From the NCBI RefSeq assembly GCF_013035315.1, contig NZ_WQHP01000004.1, positions 347,652 through 411,651 of the forward strand: a DNA stretch of 64,000 nucleotides, in the 5' to 3' direction. This DNA is from Ruegeria arenilitoris. Lineage in GTDB: Bacteria > Pseudomonadota > Alphaproteobacteria > Rhodobacterales > Rhodobacteraceae. The notes under the pieces are model-generated. The model worked only from the letters and a program-made list of their open reading frames with translations. It searched no databases and was not told where the DNA came from. A program made the translations under genes and the position numbers. This document shows, piece by piece, positions 27,909 to 37,007 of the stretch (its first letter is position 1; each line of letters begins with the position of its first letter).

Positions 27909-28982
27909 ATGAAATTCACTACACTTCTGACCAGCGCCGCCATGGCACTGGGTCTGGCGACCGGAGCCATGGCCGAAGACAAGACCAAAGTTGGTTTCGT
28001 CTATGTCGGCCCCGTGGGTGACGGCGGCTGGACCTACGAACACAACAAGGGCCGTCTGGCGGTCGAAGAGCACTTTGGCGACAAGGTCGAAACCGTGTTC
28101 GTTGAATCGGTGCCCGAAGGCCCGGACGCGGAACGCGTGATGACTCAAATGGCGCTGGAAGGGGCCGACCTGATCTTCACCACCTCGTTTGGCTACATGG
28201 ACCCGACCATCAACGTCGCCAAGAAATTCCCGGACGTGAAGTTCGAGCACGCCACCGGTTATAAAACCGCCGACAACGTCTCGGTCTACTCGGCTCGCTT
28301 CTATGAAGGTCGCGCTGTTCAGGGCCACATCGCCGGCAACATGACCAAGTCGAACATCATCGGCTACATCGGGTCCTACCCGATCCCCGAAGTGATCCGC
28401 GGCATCAACTCGGCCTATATCCACGCCAAGAAGGTTAACCCGGATGTCGAGTTCAAAATCGTTTGGGCCTACACCTGGTTCGACCCGGCGAAAGAGGCTG
28501 ACGCCGCCACCGTTCTGATCGAACAGGGTGCAGACGTAATCCTGCAGCACACAGACTCGACCGCACCGCAGGCAGCTGCGCAAGAAGCAGGTAACGTGGT
28601 CACCTTTGGTCAGGCCTCGGACATGAGTGAATACGCTCCGTTCCCGCGCGTCTCGTCGATCATTGACGACTGGGCCCCCTACTACATCGCCCGCACCCAA
28701 GCGGTCATGGACGGCACATGGGAAAGCGCGAACACCTGGGACGGTATCCGTGAAGGCATGGTCGCAATCGGCGAGATCACTGACGCCGTTCCGGCTGATG
28801 TTAAAGAAGAAGCCCTGGCTCTGAAAGCAGCCATGGCTGCGGGTGAATACCACCCCTTCACCGGCCCGATCAAAAAGCAGGACGGCAGCGACTGGCTGGC
28901 CGAGGGCGAAACTGCTGATGACGGCACGCTGGCTGGCATGAACTTCTATGTCGAAGGGCTGGAAGGCGAAATTCCGCAGTAA
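27909..28982 (+). CDS. BMP family substrate-binding protein (purine ABC importer)
   Basis: Periplasmic binding protein of the BMP/PnrA family (357 aa) with a signal peptide ending GAMAED. The mature start VGFVYVGPVGDGGWTYEH and the HATGYKTADNVSVYSARFYEG region are family hallmarks. No lipobox cysteine is seen, so it should be freely periplasmic. Being last gene of xdhABC plus the transporter, it is probably specific for a purine that is then oxidised by xanthine dehydrogenase. A strong terminator follows. Confidence 0.93.
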   Translation: MKFTTLLTSAAMALGLATGAMAEDKTKVGFVYVGPVGDGGWTYEHNKGRLAVEEHFGDKVETVFVESVPEGPDAERVMTQMALEGADLIFTTSFGYMDPTINVAKKFPDVKFEHATGYKTADNVSVYSARFYEGRAVQGHIAGNMTKSNIIGYIGSYPIPEVIRGINSAYIHAKKVNPDVEFKIVWAYTWFDPAKEADAATVLIEQGADVILQHTDSTAPQAAAQEAGNVVTFGQASDMSEYAPFPRVSSIIDDWAPYYIARTQAVMDGTWESANTWDGIREGMVAIGEITDAVPADVKEEALALKAAMAAGEYHPFTGPIKKQDGSDWLAEGETADDGTLAGMNFYVEGLEGEIPQ

Positions 28983-29011
28983 GGCGCTATAAATATTAGG
29001 AAATCGAAAGG

Positions 29012-29039
29012 GCCCGCATCGTTATGCGGGCCTTTTTTT
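29012..29039 (+). terminator. Rho-independent terminator of the purine operon
   Basis: A 9-bp perfect stem (GGCCCGCAT / ATGCGGGCC) with a CGTT loop, followed directly by six T. Confidence 0.95.
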
Positions 29040-29121
29040 GACTGTTTTAAAGCAATCCGAAAGACTCACGGTGTATCACAAATGTGTGTACTCTCGCTTA
29101 TGGAGTAAGAGGAGAAAGCTG

Positions 29122-31494
29122 ATGGAAACAAGGGGCTCGGCACTTGCGACACAATATGTTCAGCGTGCAGTTTTCATTAAGTTAACACTAGGAGGCTTGG
29201 CTTATGTGTTGGTGGCGGACCACGCACAGGCCCAAAGCGCACAGGCCTGCGTAGAACTAGGGTCTCCTCGGATAGAATACGCTTCTGGATCTGAAAGCAC
29301 TCGCATTAATCAAACAATCTCAACGACGGAACGCACGTGTCTCCCGATCCCAAACGGACCCATTACAGGACTTACAATTGGCAACTCCTCAATCACGTCC
29401 TCAGGTGAGATTGAGTTGTATGTTCCAGGCCAAAACACCGTTCCAAGCAATGCTTCTGTGTTAACTCTTCTGAATGTTGATGTCGCGTCGGGTAGCGGAG
29501 ACTTTGTCTCCCGGGAAGCCTTGGCAACAAACATCAACGGGAAGCTCCGAGTGAACCTGATTGGAACGTCGATTGGTTCCGGCAGATCAATGACGTTCGC
29601 TCCGTTCAACGGCGCGAATATCGACCCCACTGAAGTTTACTTCCAGTCAGACCAACCGCTAACCTACGACCGCCTGACTGTTATGGGAGCCACCGAAGTG
29701 GTTTTCGGGGCGTACTATATACAGACCCGGATTGCTGAGGCTTCCGATTTCACACTGACGAATAGTTCGATTTCCTCAACCAGCGATATGGCGATAGCCG
29801 CTGGCACGACTGTTCGCCTCGATACCACAAGCAGCTTGAACACCGTAAACTTTGAGAATTTTGGCACGCTGGCCGGAACGGGGACCGTGAACGCCTTCAA
29901 CTTCACGGTTAAGAACGGCGGGGTGCTTTCGCCGGGCTCTTCAATTGGCACACTCAACAATAGTGGTGGAATTAACTTTGAAACTGGATCAAGCGTCTTG
30001 AGTGAAGTCGATCCGACGGCCGGGCAGAAAGCTGACTTGGTGTCATCCAGCGGGCCGGTGACGGGAATTGACCGCGCGACTATACAAGTCGAAGCTGCTC
30101 GGCCCGGCCTGACTGCGCAAGACTATGCTGCCGGCAACAATTACACGGTTTTTCAAGCCTCAAGGTTTGATGGAGACTCACCGACGCTCGTTGCAGGAGG
30201 ATCTCTGCCAGCGTTGTCCAATCTGACTATAGCCAACACGCCGAGCACAGATGGTCAGATTGATATCGCGTTCACTGCGCAGCCGGTCTCAAGCCTACCG
30301 CAAAACCCAGCAGTTACCAATTCGCCAAATGCCAGCAACCTCGCCGGAGCGGTTGCTAACACGACAACGACGTCGCCGGGGACAGGGCTCAGTAGTGGCT
30401 CAACGGTAGGGGTAGTAGTCAATACTCTCACCAATTCCGGCCTTGCTGGATTCAATCGAGTGCACGCGGAACCCTATTCCTCTAACCTGACCATTGGGCT
30501 TGAGCAATTGGACCTGATAACCAACACCGTGCTGAGCCACGCAGACTGCCGCAAGTATCAAGCGGTCGGTTTCGGCAATGAGGATCAACCGGTTGCATCA
30601 GGCGAGATCGACACGGTCCAGAGCCCTAGTGGAGCAATAGACTGCTCTGATCGGCGCTGGTGGATCGACACGGCCTATGTGAGCGGGGACGTTGATGGAA
30701 GCAACGGCCTTGGGACATTCGACTATTCGCTCGGCACCATTTTGGTCGGAGCGGATGTCGCAAGTACCAATAGAGGTGTGGTCGGCGTGTACGCGGGCTT
30801 CGGGACATCCTCCATGGATGAGCACGATAAAGTCGATCAGGACTTTTCGACCGACAGCTATCACGTGGGCGTTTATGGACGTACAACAACCGGAACGTGG
30901 GAGTTCTCAGGGCTGATCGGTTACATGTTCGGTGAAACGGACGCCAAACGGAACAACCCTTCTGTTGATGGCTTTACGGGAGGCGAGGCAAAGTCCGATC
31001 TGGACCAAGAGGGTATCCATGCCGGTATCCAGGCACGGAAGCTGTTTAACCTGGACAGCGGCGCAAGGGTTTCTACGGTTTTTGGATTGAACTACGGGCG
31101 CATTCAACAAGGTTCAGGCACAGAGACCGGCGGTGGTGATTTCAACTACTCGATTGAAAAAGCGAACGCAGAGTCTCTGGTCGCGTCCATTGGGATTGAC
31201 TACCAACAAGACTTCTTGACTGAAAATGGACTCCTCACCCCAATGGCCTTTGCTCGTTACGAGTACGATTTCTTTGCCAACAAGGATAGTGAGCACGAAA
31301 TCACAGTTACAAGTCCATTGTTCGGAACATTTACACAAGTCGGACAAAATCGAGGAGCAAATGGCTTCGTTCTCGGGCTTGGGCTGGGCTATCAGATTTC
31401 TGATCTGGCAAGACTAACGGCAGGGTATGGCTATTCTGTTCGTTCCAATGGCCAAGAACATGGCTTGGGGGCAAATCTTAGCATTCGTTTCTGA
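29122..31494 (+). CDS. Autotransporter (type Va secretion) protein
   Basis: A 790-aa outer-membrane autotransporter. The start ATG has AGGAGAAAG upstream. An N-terminal hydrophobic segment ending in ADHAQAQSAQA is the signal peptide. The passenger is rich in Thr, Ser, Gly and Asn with strand-like repeats (LAGTGTVNAFNFTVKNGG, GGVLSPGSSIGTLNNSGG), the pattern of a short beta-helix. The last 280 or so residues form a beta-barrel domain (from about RRWWIDTAYVSGD) ending in the outer-membrane signature Phe (LSIRF). Two Cys pairs are unusual for an autotransporter passenger. Cargo function unknown. Confidence 0.85.
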   Translation: METRGSALATQYVQRAVFIKLTLGGLAYVLVADHAQAQSAQACVELGSPRIEYASGSESTRINQTISTTERTCLPIPNGPITGLTIGNSSITSSGEIELYVPGQNTVPSNASVLTLLNVDVASGSGDFVSREALATNINGKLRVNLIGTSIGSGRSMTFAPFNGANIDPTEVYFQSDQPLTYDRLTVMGATEVVFGAYYIQTRIAEASDFTLTNSSISSTSDMAIAAGTTVRLDTTSSLNTVNFENFGTLAGTGTVNAFNFTVKNGGVLSPGSSIGTLNNSGGINFETGSSVLSEVDPTAGQKADLVSSSGPVTGIDRATIQVEAARPGLTAQDYAAGNNYTVFQASRFDGDSPTLVAGGSLPALSNLTIANTPSTDGQIDIAFTAQPVSSLPQNPAVTNSPNASNLAGAVANTTTTSPGTGLSSGSTVGVVVNTLTNSGLAGFNRVHAEPYSSNLTIGLEQLDLITNTVLSHADCRKYQAVGFGNEDQPVASGEIDTVQSPSGAIDCSDRRWWIDTAYVSGDVDGSNGLGTFDYSLGTILVGADVASTNRGVVGVYAGFGTSSMDEHDKVDQDFSTDSYHVGVYGRTTTGTWEFSGLIGYMFGETDAKRNNPSVDGFTGGEAKSDLDQEGIHAGIQARKLFNLDSGARVSTVFGLNYGRIQQGSGTETGGGDFNYSIEKANAESLVASIGIDYQQDFLTENGLLTPMAFARYEYDFFANKDSEHEITVTSPLFGTFTQVGQNRGANGFVLGLGLGYQISDLARLTAGYGYSVRSNGQEHGLGANLSIRF

Positions 31495-31635
31495 TTTGGC
31501 CGCACAGTTGTTTCCAAATTAGGCATCGCACACGTCGACCATCAGTGTTGGGGTATTCATCAACGACCCCAATGGACGGCCACTTTCTCCGCGGGGCGGT
31601 CGTTCATACCAGCGGCAACGATGCGACGCGTTTCA

Positions 31636-32970
31636 TCAGTATCTGATCAGAGTATCGAGTATCGCTTGCCGCGTTGCGTCATCATTTTGGAAAATCCGGC
31701 CGGCGAGAAACTCAGATGGAAACTCCGGCCACGTTTTACGCATTTCGTTGACCAGTCGCTGAGCTTCTTCGGTATGCCCCAACTGATCCTGCGCAACGGC
31801 TTGGAACAGGAGAGAAGGAGCACTTACAGGCGCACCGGCAGCGGGCGCTCCTTTAAAGGCGTCTACGACCTTTTCGTTATTCCCGAGCATCAGTTGCGAT
31901 ACACCCCAAATGTTTCGTGCGCCAAAGCGGCCCGATCCTGACCTGAGTCTTTCTGGATCGCTCACCTCAGCCGCAAGTTCTGGGGCGCCCGCCATGATGG
32001 CGGTGATGCCGACAAGATCCAGAATATGACCATCATTCGGCGCAAGCTCGACCGACAGTCTTGCGTATTTCATAGCCTCGACTGGATTGTTTTGGGTGGC
32101 CAACACCCAACCATTTGCACCGTTTGCCCACGCATCAGTGGGAGATAGATCAAGCGCTTTTCTCGACATCTCAGAAGCTTGGCTAAAGAGGTCATCTCTT
32201 TGTGCCTCATCAGGGGACAGCATGGCCAAAGTTGCCAGGACCTGTGCCGATCCGGCATAACCGTCCGAGAGTGCGGGGTCGAGTTCAGCCGCATGCTGAA
32301 ACATTCCCAGTGCTATTTGCTGCCGCTTGACGTCAAAAACCGGAAAAAACATGCCTCGGGCCTGGTCCGCAAGATTAGCCGCCTGAAGCCGTGTCAAAGA
32401 TTGCTCGCCAAGCGCAGTTCGCTCAGCCTGTTCGATGGATTGAGTTGTGGGCAAAACCGCCTTGTTATCCCGCGTGAACCAAAAGCCTGTCACCGCAATC
32501 AACACTAGGCAACCCAGCCCAATCGGCAGCAGCTGGACCAGACGTCGATGCCCGCCAAGCAGGTCGCTGTCCTGAGCATTTGAGTTGTCGCTTCCTGTCG
32601 TCCTGCCTTGCGAAAACCGTGGCTTGTATCCGCCGGAATCAACAAAAATGCGAACTCCCTGACCGTCCCATTGATCTTCATAAAACTCATTTAGCAGTCG
32701 CCGCAGCCGTCTGGCTTCGACGCGGACAAGGTTTCGACCACCGGTGCCATCAATACTCCGACCGTAGACTTCAACCGCGATTGCTTTGCCACGAATCTGA
32801 GCACCGCGACCGGCAAGAGTTTCTTCGACCACGTAAGTAAGGAACTGCTGGAGGCGAGGCGAAGCCTGGAACGCGACGCTGGAAACAACGCTCTGAAGTG
32901 CCTGTCGGACAAGCTCCGGCGATGGCGGTGCAACATCTTGATCTATCGGCAATTCATTGGCTTGGTTCAA
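31636..32970 (-). CDS. Membrane-anchored winged-helix / TPR protein
   Basis: A 444-aa protein whose N-terminal domain (VRQALQSVVSSVAFQASPR, FLTYVVEETLAGRG, VRVEARRLRRLLNEFY) matches the winged-helix-like module that precedes adenylate cyclase or TPR domains in many Alphaproteobacteria. One transmembrane segment follows near residue 155 (LGCLVLIAVTGFWF), then TPR-like helices. No cyclase domain is present. The start is a TTG after GGGGGTGAG. It is divergent from the small protein/MBL/COG0523 operon, so it may sense and control it; this is inference from position. Confidence 0.75.
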   Translation of the reverse strand: MNQANELPIDQDVAPPSPELVRQALQSVVSSVAFQASPRLQQFLTYVVEETLAGRGAQIRGKAIAVEVYGRSIDGTGGRNLVRVEARRLRRLLNEFYEDQWDGQGVRIFVDSGGYKPRFSQGRTTGSDNSNAQDSDLLGGHRRLVQLLPIGLGCLVLIAVTGFWFTRDNKAVLPTTQSIEQAERTALGEQSLTRLQAANLADQARGMFFPVFDVKRQQIALGMFQHAAELDPALSDGYAGSAQVLATLAMLSPDEAQRDDLFSQASEMSRKALDLSPTDAWANGANGWVLATQNNPVEAMKYARLSVELAPNDGHILDLVGITAIMAGAPELAAEVSDPERLRSGSGRFGARNIWGVSQLMLGNNEKVVDAFKGAPAAGAPVSAPSLLFQAVAQDQLGHTEEAQRLVNEMRKTWPEFPSEFLAGRIFQNDDATRQAILDTLIRY

Positions 32971-33069
32971 AGCAAACTCACCCCCAACTCACGGTGACTC
33001 ACTTGGCGCATGTCGTCAACCGCACTCATCTTGATGTGAGAATAGATAGTGGGAACCGGGGATTATCCA

Positions 33070-33303
33070 GTGACTTGGGAACTGAGTGATGAGCTTCCAG
33101 AGCTTTCCAATGCGTTTTTGGGGCGTACCGAAACGGATGCGTTGCTCAGCGAGGCAATCGAAGACCTAAAGAAAGTTACTGCGCTGTTGGATGACACATC
33201 GATCACAGCCACAGAGCGCGCGGAATGGGCCCACATCAGATCCGAACTCGTGAACGAGCTTCGCCGGATGGTGAAGCGCAACCTTCGTAACACTCCTAAC
33301 TGA
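33070..33303 (+). CDS. Small helical protein upstream of the MBL hydrolase gene
   Basis: About 77 aa, acidic at the start and basic at the end (RRMVKRNLRNTPN), helical throughout with no membrane segment or signal. The GTG at 33070 is preferred because GGGG lies eight bases upstream; a GTG at 33049 would add seven residues. It ends 10 bp before the MBL hydrolase start, so it is probably the first gene of that operon. No family recognised. Confidence 0.55.
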   Translation: MTWELSDELPELSNAFLGRTETDALLSEAIEDLKKVTALLDDTSITATERAEWAHIRSELVNELRRMVKRNLRNTPN

Positions 33304-33313
33304 GGACCTATCC

Positions 33314-34780
33314 ATGACCAAGGAAGACAATGGGAAAGACCTGGAGAACAAACAGGTTCAAGCGACAGACCAAATTGAAGACCCCTCGCGACGGAATGTT
33401 CTTAAGGGTTTAGCCACTGGAGCAGCCGCAACGGGGGCAGCTGGGTTTGCGGCGGGGAGTGCGGAGGCCCACGAAGGAGACGGCCCACTGGGAGAAACGC
33501 TCAAGAACCCATACGGTGGTCGGCCCGCAGGCGGCATCTCTTTGCCAGAATACTTCCGCCCGACGAAATACATGACGGGTTCTAACGCGAATTATTTTCC
33601 ACTTAGCGAGGAGTTGGGTCCAGATGAGATGCGCATCTCATTCTGTGGTTCAACACCCTATCCGCCGCGCGAAGATCAGGCGGGCACTTGTATCATGGTA
33701 GAGTTGGGAAATGGAAAACGGTTCTTTTTCGACTTTGGATCCGGGTGTGTCCGTAACGTCATTGCCATGCAGGTGCCGGGGCAGCTGATCAACGACATCT
33801 TCATCTCTCACCTGCATGTCGACCACTATGCCGACATCCCTTACATCTACCCGTTCCGGGCTTGGTCAGGAGGGTACACGCCGCTGCGCATTCACGGTCC
33901 CTCTGGTCGGACACCCGAGCTTGGAACAGCCGGGATGGTCAAAGGCATGCAGCAGATGCTCAAATGGCACCTTGAAGCATTCGACGTGTTCCCAATTGGT
34001 GACGGCTATGAGATCGAGGTCAACGAGTTCGATTTCCGACAAGAAGGCGGTGTCGTTTACGACCAAGACGGTGTGACTGTTCGGTCCTGGCCGCGCAGCC
34101 ACGCCAAGGATGGCGCAGTTGGGTATCGGCTCGATTGGAATGATCTGAGCTTTGTATGGACAGGCGATGGTCGCCCGGATGAGCTTTCACGGAAATACGG
34201 CGAAGGTGTTGATGTCTTTGTAACCGAAATGTCGGGACAGGATATTGGTCAACTGATGACCTACAAATACGGTATCCCACAGGATCTGTTTAATTACACA
34301 ATCGATACGCATCACACCTCCCACTATGCCGTGGGTAAGCTCTTTGCTGACACAAGGCCGCGTTTGGGAATGGTGACGCACTATACTCAAGACGAAGACA
34401 TCGACGCTGAAATGCTGGCTGGAATTCGCGCCCACTATGACGGTCTCTTCCAATGGGGTCTCGATGTAGCCGTTGTAAACGTGACCAAGGATGCGATCTG
34501 GTACAGGAAAGCTGCACTGCCCGGAAAATCCGGTACTGTCCCACCATTTCGCGAACTGGCTGCAGCAGCCGAGGCCGGGCGTATTGAGCTTCCTGATGAA
34601 GTCACACTACCGAACCCAAGGCTCACTCGAGCAGATCAGCAAGATCAGAAATACCGAGATATGGAGATTGATCCACGTGAGTACTACCCAACCGACGTTT
34701 TCCGAGCGCCCGGCGGGGACTGGCCACAGGACTTTACCATCAAAGTTTCGGATGTAATCGGCTCGCGCGATGAAGACTGA
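33314..34780 (+). CDS. Tat-exported metallo-beta-lactamase-fold hydrolase
   Basis: A 488-aa protein with a twin-arginine signal (SRRNVLKGLATGAAATGAAGF, Arg-Arg near residue 28) and a metallo-beta-lactamase domain. The metal-binding motif is HLHVDH within FISHLHVDHYADIPYIYP; further ligands are likely in RSHAKDG, WTGDGRPDE and GMVTHYTQD. It therefore acts folded in the periplasm with a di-zinc (or similar) centre. I recall close homologues named after the guanitoxin-cluster hydrolase GntH, but no other guanitoxin gene is here, so that name should not be transferred. A COG0523 metallochaperone gene follows 14 bp later. Confidence 0.85.
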   Translation: MTKEDNGKDLENKQVQATDQIEDPSRRNVLKGLATGAAATGAAGFAAGSAEAHEGDGPLGETLKNPYGGRPAGGISLPEYFRPTKYMTGSNANYFPLSEELGPDEMRISFCGSTPYPPREDQAGTCIMVELGNGKRFFFDFGSGCVRNVIAMQVPGQLINDIFISHLHVDHYADIPYIYPFRAWSGGYTPLRIHGPSGRTPELGTAGMVKGMQQMLKWHLEAFDVFPIGDGYEIEVNEFDFRQEGGVVYDQDGVTVRSWPRSHAKDGAVGYRLDWNDLSFVWTGDGRPDELSRKYGEGVDVFVTEMSGQDIGQLMTYKYGIPQDLFNYTIDTHHTSHYAVGKLFADTRPRLGMVTHYTQDEDIDAEMLAGIRAHYDGLFQWGLDVAVVNVTKDAIWYRKAALPGKSGTVPPFRELAAAAEAGRIELPDEVTLPNPRLTRADQQDQKYRDMEIDPREYYPTDVFRAPGGDWPQDFTIKVSDVIGSRDED

Positions 34781-34794
34781 GGAGAGATTGAACA

Positions 34795-35775
34795 ATGATT
34801 GAGTTCGGTTCGACTTCCGCAATCCCCGTAACGATCCTTACCGGCTTTCTCGGAGCCGGTAAGACAACACTTTTGAACCGCATCCTGACAGGCAATCACG
34901 GGTTGCGGGTTGCGGTTCTGGTGAATGACTTTGGATCAATAAACGTAGACGCCGACTTGGTCGTCGGTCTCGAAGATGATGTGATGAGTTTGGCAAATGG
35001 CTGCGTGTGCTGCTCGATACGCGATGACCTGATCGAAACGGTAGAAGCCGTTCTCGCCCGGCCTGAGAAACCGGAATACATCGTCCTTGAAGCAAGCGGA
35101 GTGTCGGACCCGTCATCAATTGCAATGACATTCACCGATCAAAAGTTTCGGGACATGATCCGCTTAGACAGCCTCATGTGCTTGGTCGATGCGGAACAGC
35201 TCTTTTCTGCGCCGGAGCAAATGGAACTGAAGCTCCGGCAAATCGCGTTCTCGGACATGGTTATTTTGAACAAGGTCGACCTCGTCGACAGGGCGGCTGT
35301 TCAAAGGGTGCACGATTGGCTCGGGTCTCGCTTCCGTCGATATCGTCTGGTCGAAGCCGTCAACGCAGACGTACCATTGGATATACTTCTTTCCGTTGGT
35401 CGTTTCGCCGCCGAACAACTCGAAACAGAAATACCCGATCATCACGAGCATGGACCGGATTGTGGTTGCCACCACTCTGATCACTCGGACAGCTTCTCAA
35501 CAACAATGATGAAAGCTGAACGCCCGATAAGCTTGTCTTCTCTTCGGAGTGCAATTCGAAAGCTTCCCGGCGACGTTTATCGCCTCAAGGGCTTTGTTTT
35601 TAGCGAGGAGGATCCGAATCATCGCATTCTTGTACAGGTTGTCGGAAAGCGCATGGACATCGCAAGGGATGGCGCATGGGGCCACCGAAAACCCGAAACA
35701 AGGCTTGTTGCAATAGGTGCACCTGGGGCACTTTCGGAATACGAGCTTTCCGATGCGTTGTTGGCCACCGCATAG
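34795..35775 (+). CDS. COG0523 (CobW-like) G3E GTPase metallochaperone
   Basis: A 326-aa GTPase with Walker A TGFLGAGKTTLLNRIL, the metal-binding CxCC motif in NGCVCCSIRDDL, and the nucleotide-base motif LNKVD. A His/Cys-rich stretch (DHHEHGPDCGCHHSDHSD region, near residues 220-238) and a C-terminal CobW domain follow. Family members deliver zinc or other metals to target enzymes. Its place directly after a metallo-hydrolase gene, with a good ribosome site (GAGGAGAG), suggests that hydrolase or its pathway as client, with the caveat that the hydrolase is Tat-exported after cytoplasmic folding. Confidence 0.9.
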   Translation: MIEFGSTSAIPVTILTGFLGAGKTTLLNRILTGNHGLRVAVLVNDFGSINVDADLVVGLEDDVMSLANGCVCCSIRDDLIETVEAVLARPEKPEYIVLEASGVSDPSSIAMTFTDQKFRDMIRLDSLMCLVDAEQLFSAPEQMELKLRQIAFSDMVILNKVDLVDRAAVQRVHDWLGSRFRRYRLVEAVNADVPLDILLSVGRFAAEQLETEIPDHHEHGPDCGCHHSDHSDSFSTTMMKAERPISLSSLRSAIRKLPGDVYRLKGFVFSEEDPNHRILVQVVGKRMDIARDGAWGHRKPETRLVAIGAPGALSEYELSDALLATA

Positions 35776-35877
35776 CGGCCAGTTCCATCAATCTTGTTTG
35801 CGTGTGTTTCTATAATTCCTACACGCAACGGTTCGAAAGCCCGCAGCACCGAGGACCAAGTATGGAGAAAAACCTAA

Positions 35878-36798
35878 TTGCTGAAGCCGTTTAGGAAATG
35901 GAGCCAAGCGATCAGATTGCTCGCACCTGCCACTGCGTTTGTCTTGTCGGGAACGGCTTTGTGTGCGCAGGACGTCTCGAGTCGAGAACTTGAAGATATA
36001 ACCCCGAACCTCGGGTTGCCGAGTTCAGCTGGAGGACAAGATGCCGAGTTGCTTTCCGCGTTCCACGGGCTCGAGGCGTTGCCCCGCGTAGCAAATCTCA
36101 TTTGCAGAGGTTCCAGGGGCAAAGACGGGATGCCTGCTATTTTTTCTATCCAGGTAGATTTGGAAACTTTGCAGGCCGGTGACTTCAGAGTCGTAACAAA
36201 GTCAGGCCAGATCGGAACAATGCACTGCGCGTCAGTGTTGCCCGCTACTGATCCCGGTGAATTGCGCACGGTGCTTCTCATCGGGGATTTTGGGAACGTA
36301 TCCGAGGATCCACCGGTTGCAGTCGAGGTCATTGGACACCTTCATTCCATCGATGGAACGCTTGATTTTCGAGGTGCCACAGTCGCCGTGACTCCGCTGG
36401 AAGACGGGCCTTCATTGATCCTGGCCGAGGTTGTTGAAGATTGGACTTTGGTCGGAAACTTGGGGCCACGCCGGACCAGAGGTAGCCTTTGTCCAAGTGA
36501 AAACATCGTACAGGCCATTCGGGTAACTTGGGCGGGTGGCGTTACGCTGGCGAACGGCAAAGAACCTGGCGACACGGAACGTGATCTGTACAAGATCATC
36601 GTAGAGGCCGGAGACGGATCTCAACGCACGGTTACGCCCGCCGCGCTTGCCGATCTGGGTGACGGGGACAATAACCACATGCTCTGCCTTGATACAAAGG
36701 ACCGCCCTATCTCGGTTTCCTTTCCAGCCGGCGTTTTGACGGATCCGAACGATGATCTGAACCCAGAAACCAGCGTAATTGTCTCAAAATCCAATTAA
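35878..36798 (+). CDS. Exported protein of unknown function
   Basis: A 306-aa protein beginning at a TTG with GGAGAAA upstream. The N-terminus is a signal peptide ending ALCAQD. The mature protein is rich in beta strands, with four cysteines and no recognised domain. A conserved-looking central part mentions REDQ-free, Gly/Asp-rich strands (LADLGDGDNNHMLC). It lies about 100 bp after the COG0523 gene, in the same direction, and may belong to the same export-linked cluster. Confidence 0.6.
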   Translation: MLKPFRKWSQAIRLLAPATAFVLSGTALCAQDVSSRELEDITPNLGLPSSAGGQDAELLSAFHGLEALPRVANLICRGSRGKDGMPAIFSIQVDLETLQAGDFRVVTKSGQIGTMHCASVLPATDPGELRTVLLIGDFGNVSEDPPVAVEVIGHLHSIDGTLDFRGATVAVTPLEDGPSLILAEVVEDWTLVGNLGPRRTRGSLCPSENIVQAIRVTWAGGVTLANGKEPGDTERDLYKIIVEAGDGSQRTVTPAALADLGDGDNNHMLCLDTKDRPISVSFPAGVLTDPNDDLNPETSVIVSKSN

Positions 36799-37007
36799 GA
36801 AACGGCTTTACGATTGTTCAAAGGGACGCTTGTCCGCAAATGCTCGGCCGGGCCGGTTGCGGGTGTTGCAGCGGCGAAAGCGAATGACCGGACTTGTCCG
36901 CATCTCGGACATTGCAAACTCGGTTCTAAAGGTCCGCTTTGGTCTGATTACAGCCCTTTGAAGCGCTGGTTCGTCCGGTCAGACACCACGAGATGGACCT
37001 TTCGACA

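Noticed and set aside
31548..31572. Terminator after the autotransporter gene
   Set aside because: TTGGGGT/ACCCCAA stem exists but the loop is long and no T-run follows.
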